A stretch of 64,000 nucleotides of DNA from Diospyros lotus. Lineage: Eukaryota; Streptophyta; Magnoliopsida; Ericales; Ebenaceae. The stretch spans positions 23,512,753-23,576,752 of the forward strand of contig NC_068349.1 in the NCBI RefSeq assembly GCF_014633365.1. Reading direction: 5' to 3'. Under the pieces are notes generated by a model. It saw only the letters and a list, made by a program, of their open reading frames with translations. It did not search any database and was not told the origin of the DNA. Each line of letters opens with the position of its first letter. Within the stretch, counting starts at the first letter, position 1. Positions 57,188 to 64,000 of the stretch are shown one piece after another. Both the position numbers and the translations under genes were made by a program.

Positions 57188-59272
57188 TGTAATGCCCCGA
57201 AAGTATATTATGGCTATGTTATTGTTCTAGGAATTACTTATTATGTGAAAAATAACTTGGAGAATTAGTTTGGTGTGTGCGAGGTAGGGCTTAAAGGATT
57301 AAGGAAGATCAAGGAGCCAAAGTAGAAGTGTTGACAAGTCAAGAGAGTAAGCAAGGGAGGTTGAATAATCAAAGTCAAAAGGGAAGCAAGCAAGTAAAAT
57401 AAGGGCCAAGGTGGAAAAATAAGGTAATTAGTCTCTAAATTAAGGGAAATGAAATGCCAAATAAAGGGAAATAGGAAAATAGAATGAGCTAGAAATTTGG
57501 GGCTTAAATTAAAGCAAAAAGGTGAGAAAGTATAAAAGGGAGCCAAGCTTGAAGAAGAAGCCATTCTTAAGGCGGTGGAGCTTCGGGGGAGTTTCTTCCA
57601 GCCACTAGGTCTCCTTCTCCTCACTTCTCTTCTTCTTGAGGCAGCTAGGGAGTTCAAGGAGGTGTTTCAAGGTAGGAAGCTTGTCTTCTACCACTTCTTT
57701 AGCTTAGAATCTTGTTCTTCCTTATTTTGTGGCTGAGAAGAGATGGAAATCTCTATGTTTGGCAGCTAACAAGTTGTGTTGAAGGCAAGAAAAGGCTGGG
57801 AATTGTCAAACAGAGAAACTAAGGCAAGTTTTACCTCTCTCTTCTTCCTTTGATCCTTAGGTTTTGGTGTAATCCCTTAATCTTTTCAAGAGGAGCCTTT
57901 ATTAAGAGCTATGTAGAGTTGTTTGTAAATCTTTCTCTTCTATTGCTTAATCTCGTTAGTCTCTTTTGAGTTGTGAAATAAGGTTTGTTTCACCCTATAA
58001 TCTTCAAAGGAATGATGTATTTTGGGTTAGAAATGTGTATGGAAAGTTTTGGGATGATTTTGTTTCGTCCGTGTGCGTTTCTGGGTTCTAGGAGTTGACT
58101 AATTTGGTCATTAATCGACTATTTTGGGCATCAGTCGACTAATTTGGCCCCAAAGTCAACTAATCAGAACCATGGTTTTGCAAGCTCTCTACCGAGTCGA
58201 CTGGGCCATGCCCCTAGTTGACTCAACGCAAGGCAACTCAAACTACGCACCCTGTATGGTTTTGGCCATAACTTTTTGTGTAGATATCCGATTTGCAAAT
58301 TGTTTGTTGTGTTGTAAACTAGACTCGATAAGCTTCGATTTGGTACCAAATTTGGATTATTTGGACAAGTTTTGAGTGGTTTCTTCTTAGTCCCAAAACA
58401 TGTTGGAAACCTTTTCTCTCCTTTATGAAACATGTTGTTCCTATCCTTGTGTATACCCCATGCATTTCAATCATAATTATGTGAGTATAATTGTCTTGTA
58501 CATGTCATTACAAGAGGTCTTAAGCACAGGTTGTTGTGTGGAGCATGATGTCTTTATTATGCATGGCATGGTTTTAGGAATTATATGTGACTTAATGTGC
58601 ACTGCGGACGGAATCTGTTGGGATATCTCCTACGGTGATAAACCAAAAGCTCGAGTAGGCTATAAAGCCGGACTCATGTCAACTCAGATGGGCCACAAGG
58701 CCGGACTCATGTGGGACACAGATCCCTTATTATGATTATGCTATAATGGTATGATGGAAGCTTGCATCTTATTTTCCATACATGGACATGGTGACTTGAT
58801 TTCACCCCTTTATGTATGCATGAGTGGGGATGTTGTCTTCATTTATAGTTGGACCCTATAACACTTGTTGTCATTTTATTCTATATTACTTGTTGGGCTT
58901 TGTAGCTCATTTGTTTTTGCATCATTCTAGGGAGAGGCAAGACTAAAGAAGATGGGGAGCCTAGCAAGGTGGGGTCTAGTGTCTAGGCGTGTACAGAGCT
59001 GTCCCAAACAGAAGGTCTTTAGGGTTTTTGTCATGGTGCTTGAGCTCATGGATGTATAGCCCTTGTAGGCCCTGTTTTATCTTCTTTTGTAAAACTTCAA
59101 GTATATGGCCCGTTGTATGTGACAGTACGACGTCCAATTTTGTGTATACAGTCTTGATGTAATTATTAAATATTATGATGTGTTCTCATATAACTCAAGC
59201 AGGTACCATTTCTTCTTGACACTTCTCCCTTGGAGCCTCGGTCGGGGTTTCTAAGGGTGGGGGGGCATCATA
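57188..59272 (+). mobile_element. Solo Tekay-like LTR (2085 bp) with AGTCGACT array
   Basis: TGTAATGCCCCG...GGGGGGGCATCATA, flanked by a perfect AGCAT duplication (57183-57187, 59273-59277). The final TA is probably a mutated CA. It carries several AGTCGACT-like palindromes (58090-58225) and a hairpin TGGGCTTTGTAGCTCA (58894-58909). No primer site or interior. Frames within (57265, 58124, 58400) are not genes. Confidence 0.82.
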
Positions 59273-59277
59273 AGCAT

Positions 59278-59567
59278 AGCCAAGGTGCACATGCCTGGCG
59301 TGAGGGAGGTTAGTCGATTATTTGTTTTTTGGCAGGAAAGCTCCCACGTGACTAGGGAGATCAATATAAATATGAACTGATCTCACCCGATGAAAGGCAT
59401 ACAATGAACTGTTATCATTCTGGAATTCTCTCTCAAATTCTCTTATTCTCTCTTTTTTTCTCTCATTGTCTCTTGTCTCTCATTTCTATCTTCTCTCCCA
59501 ACCGATTCTTTCTCTAATTCTCTACGAAATTCTTAAGGATTCCTTGTCAAATCTCTAAGACTTGACA
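59278..59567 (+). repeat. Gypsy 'E' LTR, 3' part
   Basis: TATA-like CAATATAAATATG at about 59361, long TCTCTC-rich stretch, end CTAAGACTTGACA next to a primer site. Its beginning is not certain. Confidence 0.6.
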
Positions 59568-59569
59568 AT

Positions 59570-59583
59570 TTGGTATCAGAGCC
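59570..59583 (+). other. E primer binding site (tRNA-Met)
   Basis: TTGGTATCAGAGCC just after the LTR end. Confidence 0.85.
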
Positions 59584-59621
59584 CAATCTAGGCCGGATCA
59601 GATCACGATGAATTCAGGCAA

Positions 59622-60590
59622 ATGGCTAAGGGAACACGAATGAAGAACATGGAGCTACAACTGCAACAAGTCAGCTCTACAGTAACCGATTTGCAAGCAA
59701 GAATGGATCAATTAGAGTTCGAATCCAACCGCAACCATGAAACAATTATTTCCATCGATTGGAAACTGGATGGGGCAATAGTCACTCAAATCCGCGAAGA
59801 GGTGGGAATTCATATCAAGGAGCAATTGTAGGGGTTCATGGTAATGTTTGCACGGCAGAATTTGGTAAGGCTTTACCCTGACTTTCCTCCTAAGGAGAGC
59901 TCTAATCCGATTCTTCCTAGACAAGGGATGAATCAAAGGAGGCCTGGAACATCCAAAATTGGAGATGATCCAATGGAAGTAGGAGATAATGTAGTGGGAT
60001 GGAGGCAAGAAGGAATTGGGGGGCATAACCACCCGAGTTTCCTATGCTAACACTAGATATCCCCATGTTTGATGGGAATAGTCCCAGATGATGGATCAAG
60101 CAATATGAAAGGATGTTTGATTGGTCTGGGGTCCCAGATCAACAAAGGGTGGCCTTGACTACAGCCTACCTCAAAGATGCGAGAGATGATTGGTACTAGG
60201 GATGGTCCAAGGTGAATGAAGGGTGTCAGTGGGCCGAATTTGCAAAAGAATTATGTGAAAGGTTTGGAGACAAAGGTATGACGGGTGTTGTGGCGGAATT
60301 CAACAAGATCCGACAAGGGAGATCAATGTTGGAGTACCAAAGTAGGTTTGAAGAACTTAAAGCATTAATGCTTAACCACAACCCTTACCTCATTGAAGCT
60401 TATTTCATTTTAGGCTTTATAAGTGATTTAAATGAGGAGTTGAGACTAATGGTGAAAGTAGTACAACCTAAAACCCTCAAGCACGCAACAGAGAGTGTAA
60501 GATTACATGAGTTAACAGTAAAGGCACTAATGAGGAAGCAGAGGTTATTGAATAGGGGTGGAACACACAATGTGTTGTCACCCGTGGGCA
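59622..60590 (+). pseudogene. E gag, with stops
   Basis: Gag opens MAKGTRMKNMELQLQQVS (59622), similar to A's gag start. Early coiled-coil-like region, TAG at 59829-59831, further lesions to about 60200. A long open part from 60212 includes WAEFAKELCERFGDKGMTGV, EFNKIRQGRSMLEYQSRFEE and ISDLNEELRLMVKVV. It is the same retrotransposon gag domain as in A. It runs without stop into integrase-side sequence. Confidence 0.8.
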
Positions 60591-62040
60591 AGAACCTTGG
60601 AAAGGAAGCTATCACAACAGTAGTTCCTGATTGGTTCCAAGAAGTGACTGAGAGTTATCAGAAAGGAACATGGGCAAAGGAACTACTAGAGCAGCTTAGC
60701 ATTAGTGGAGATAACAGGTCGGGCTATGTTCTAACCAATGGGTTGATGAGGTACAAGGGCAAGCTGGTGATTGGGGAGTGTAAGACACTAAAGAACTGAA
60801 TTCTTCAGCCATTGCATGGATCCCCACTGGGGGGGCACTCCGGTATACAAAACACATATTGGAAGGTTAAACAAATCTTTTATTGGCCGCAACTTAAGAA
60901 GTTTGTGATGGAATATGTAATGAATTGTGATGTTTGTAAGAGATGTAAGCATGAGATAGTAGCTCCACCAAGACTACTGCAACCCTTAGCCATTCCAGAG
61001 AAGGCTTGGACTAATGTGACTATGGATTTCATTAAGGAGTTACCAAGGTCTGAGGGTAAGAGACTATATTTTGGTGGTGGTCAATCGATTTACAAAATGC
61101 AATCACTTCCTTGGTTTATCCCACCCCTTTACAGCTCAGGATGTTGCTAGAGTTTTCTTAGACAATGTGGTGAAGTTGCATGGGGTCCCACAATCCATTG
61201 TATCCGACAAAGATAAGGTAATATCAATTTGTTTTGGAGGGAATTACTAAGGTCCATGGGCACTAAGTTGCACATGTCCACTACCTACCATCCAGAGACG
61301 AATGGGCAATCTGAGAAGGTCAATTAGTGCCTAAAATCTTACCTAAGATGCCTTTGTTTTCTACAACCAAAGGGGTGGCACAAGTGGTTATCCGTAGCTC
61401 AATGGTGGTATAATTCCTGCCACCACAGCTTAATCAAGATGACCCTCTTTGAAGCCTTATACGAGTACAAACCAGCCCTCCTACTAGCTATGGGGGAATA
61501 GATTATAGTGGCAGTTGTTGGGGCATACATGCAACAAAGACAAGACATCCTAACACTACTGAAAACGGAATTGGGTAAGGCGCAAAATAGGATAAAACAA
61601 ATGGCAAATAGGAGGCATAGAGAAAGGGAATTTACAGAAGGAGAGGAAGTGTACTTGAAGTTAAGCCACCCACACCTCAGAGCTCTCTCTCGGCAGCCAG
61701 TGTCTAAGTTGAGCCCCAAGTTTTATGGACCTTTCCCAGTGCTCCCAGTGCTTGCAAGGGTAGGACAAGTGGCCTATCACTTGCAATTACCGGAGGGATC
61801 TCAAATACACCCGGTATTCCACATCTCCCTACTCAAGAAAGGAGTTGGGACACAAGTGGCCAGCCCATCCCTTCCTCCTAACCTCAGGGAAGAAGCAGAT
61901 CTGGTAACACCTACTGCCATCCTAGACAGAACAATCATCTAAAGGCAAGGAGCTCCCATCACCCAGGTGTTGGTCAAATGGTCCTCACTTCACTCAAGTG
62001 TCGGAATACCTTCTAGACCTACTAAGGTAGTTTCCCAACT
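60591..62040 (+). pseudogene. Integrase region of the A/E composite
   Basis: Begins in the segment between RNase H and integrase (SGYVLTNGLMRYKGKLVIG), open from gag. A stop follows at 60797, then the zinc-binding part HGSPLGGHSG with CDVCKRCKHE, and VTMDFIKELPRSEG of the catalytic core. After shifts come YHPETNGQSE and, from 61508, the C-terminal part KLSPKFYGPFPVL, VGQVAYHLQLPEGSQIHPVF and HISLLKKG. Protease, RT and RNase H are absent between gag and here. Inactive. Confidence 0.8.
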
Positions 62041-62096
62041 CGACTAGCTTACTACACATTTCTTTAGGACAAGAAATGGATGGAGGAGGGGGAAGT

Positions 62097-62420
62097 TGTC
62101 ACGTACTTAGGCTGCTATGCCTTTATTTTGTAGAGGGAAATTAGCTTACTAGAGGAATGTTCCAGTAATGCAAGTTGTACTATTGTATTGATTCTAGAAG
62201 ATTTGGCAACTGTTTTTGGCACCAAATCCAAGCTGAGGCAGTATAAAAGGAACTGACCCAGCCATTTGAACTCATGGAATTAATATTGAATCAGTCCATT
62301 TCCCTCCTCTCTCTCGGATTTTCCCCCTCAATTCTCTAATTCTCACCCTTCCCTCTCAAATTCACTCCTAATTCTCTCTCAAATAGCAAAGAATTCCCCT
62401 GTCAGATCTAGGATCTGACA
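62097..62420 (+). repeat. A 3' LTR (324 bp)
   Basis: Complete LTR with TATA GTATAAAAGG at 62241-62250, ending GATCTGACA, then the target duplication CAAGT. Confidence 0.93.
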
Positions 62421-62425
62421 CAAGT

Positions 62426-64000
62426 ATACTTAAAGCATAGGCCACTTATGCATGTCAATAACTCTGTCAACAGGCACCTCATGTAGCACTTGGTACTTAG
62501 AAAGGAGAATAGATACTTGCAAGCATAAACCTTCAACAAAAGGGAACTTTTAAAAGAGTGACAGGGGGAAGACCATCATCGATGCTGCAGTGTATTGCAG
62601 GAAAATTTTTAATATTAAATTTCTAGTTAGTGAGTGTTTGCAACAACTGGTAGATTTCAGAATAGCACAGAACCTAGGAAATATCTTTTGCAATATGCAC
62701 ATCCATGCTTCAATGTTCAATTTTACACTCGATCTATTTCCTGGATTTTTTTTCCATAGATGGTGGTCCATCAGACATATCATCTTTAAAGAGATATGAA
62801 TGACTCCTAAAAAGAGTAAGGTAAAAGGAAAGAAAGAAAAAAAGAAAATGGAAGGAAGGAGTAAAAAAATAAAGAATAAAACAAGAATAAGATAAACTAG
62901 GCTCAAAAAAAAAAAGACACTTCCTCAACCAAATGAAGCCACTGCAACAACATTGTCATAGCAACCTTTGTGAATAGAAAACATAATGCTTACCAAAATG
63001 ATCCAATAAGAACATAGAATTGACAAAGTGATAAATAAGTCCATTAAGCTCAAGACATATACAGATATGTAAAGTTCTGTACAGTCTCAGTGCTACTGCA
63101 AAACCTATTTTATTTCCCAGCCTTTGTCAATGAATGTTATATATATTTTCTTTTCTTCTTCTTCATGACAAGAAACCTCTCCAAGGCAAGCCCATGTTGC
63201 ACCCAACCCTGCAATCTGTCTTCACTTGTAACCACTCGTGGTAAATGAGCCTTAAGTGCACTAAGTGGATTCAGATCTAAGACCCTGTGAGCTAATGGTT
63301 GATCCTAGAGTTCAGCACCTTCTCCATAGGGCTACCTATATAGGTAAAATTATAATGTTTTGTGGTGCTGAGAAGCGGTTAGAATACTTTAGGCAATAAA
63401 CACATTCTGTTCTGAGGTTATCTACAATTTCAAGGTGAACTTGGCATTTAAGTTACATATTTTGTATTGTTACTGTTTCCTTCTTTTCAAGGTTCGGGGT
63501 GGGCGGGTGGCCAAGACGGTCACAAAATCGAACCTGAGGCCGGGTCCTGTCCCATACTTGGCACCTAATCCTAAGTTCAAGGTCTTCCAAAATGACCGAC
63601 AAGGTTAGTGATCTCCATCCTTAAAAGAGAGATGGAGGACCAATTAAATCATTAAGGAGAGAATTCAAACAAGAAAAAAATTATTGTAATTTCACTACGA
63701 AAAACAAAACAAAGTTGAAATAGAAACAAAAACGTCTTGATTCCAACCATTAAAGAAACAATCAAAAACTAGACAAAGATCCGAAACTCTCTCCCTCCCA
63801 ACAAAAACAAAATAAAACAAAGATACAAATACGTAAGACAGGAGAGGGCAGGGCATGCACACCTTCAATAGCAAACCAATGGGAACCAATGTTCATAAAC
63901 ACAACAACAAAAGTATTATTAATCAGACTGAAATAGAAAATAAAACAAGTAGATAACCCAGAAAACATTATCAAAACTCTAGAAGAATACGAAATATGGA
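62426..64000. other. Flank right of the Gypsy nest, no gene recognised
   Basis: Would be contiguous with 48975-49767 before the A insertion, so it is the expected place for the rest of the MTP1 leader intron, leader exon or promoter. Contains A/G-rich (62812-62915) and pyrimidine-rich tracts and an oddly GC-rich patch (63492-63560). I could not place an exon. Confidence 0.35.

Larger units (their letters stand above)
49768..62420 (+). mobile_element. Gypsy 'A' with nested insertions (12.65 kb)
   Basis: LTRs 49768-50022 (255 bp) and 62097-62420 (324 bp), TGTCAC...GATCTGACA, with a perfect target duplication CAAGT (49763-49767, 62421-62425). tRNA-Met primer site at 50026-50037 and polypurine tract at about 62081-62096. 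Interrupted by Copia B (52583-57042), a solo LTR (57188-59272) and sequence of a second Gypsy E (roughly 57150-60600). The gag-pol is full of stops and shifts. Confidence 0.9.

Overview
This is plant nuclear DNA. It holds two intron-bearing eukaryotic genes set in a dense stack of LTR retrotransposons, CACTA-type DNA transposons and miniature elements. The primer sites match plant initiator tRNA-Met, and the Copia, Gypsy (Tekay/Del-like and Athila-like) and Cassandra elements are plant-specific types. The sequence of the zinc transporter suggests a eudicot; the species cannot be resolved by reading alone.

Layout. 1-792 is the end of a CACTA-like transposon. 1620-3461 (minus) is an apparently intact seven-exon soluble inorganic pyrophosphatase gene. 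4800-7527 holds further CACTA-like sequence and the start of a Tekay-like LTR. 7528-17141 (minus) is a decayed Copia element ('K'); one of its LTRs is interrupted by a Cassandra TRIM whose LTRs carry a 5S rRNA-like sequence. 17142-28470 is another LTR fragment followed by a decayed minus-strand Gypsy ('F'). F is interrupted by a second TRIM-like element, itself interrupted by a solo Copia LTR, and by a solo Gypsy LTR. 28474-34279 is a scrambled zone of K-family LTR pieces, an Athila-like integrase scrap and other LTR fragments. 34280-44322 is a complete Tekay-type Gypsy ('G') with a perfect target duplication and a gag-pol frame broken only by three stop codons. 44323-46795 holds a minisatellite and two retrotransposon 3' ends. 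47742-48974 (minus) is an intact MTP1-type vacuolar zinc transporter. 49768-62420 is a 12.65 kb nest: Gypsy 'A' containing Copia 'B', which contains Copia 'D' and a TIR element 'C', plus a solo LTR and a piece of a second Gypsy 'E'. The nest lies immediately 5' of MTP1 and may sit in its leader intron or promoter.

The two host genes have no evident functional link. Most of the biology is in the transposons: nesting order, target duplications, a 5S-bearing LTR, LTR promoters built from TGGGCC arrays plus telobox plus TATA, Tekay-type LTRs that each carry an array of a different short palindrome, and repeated gag-to-integrase deletions.
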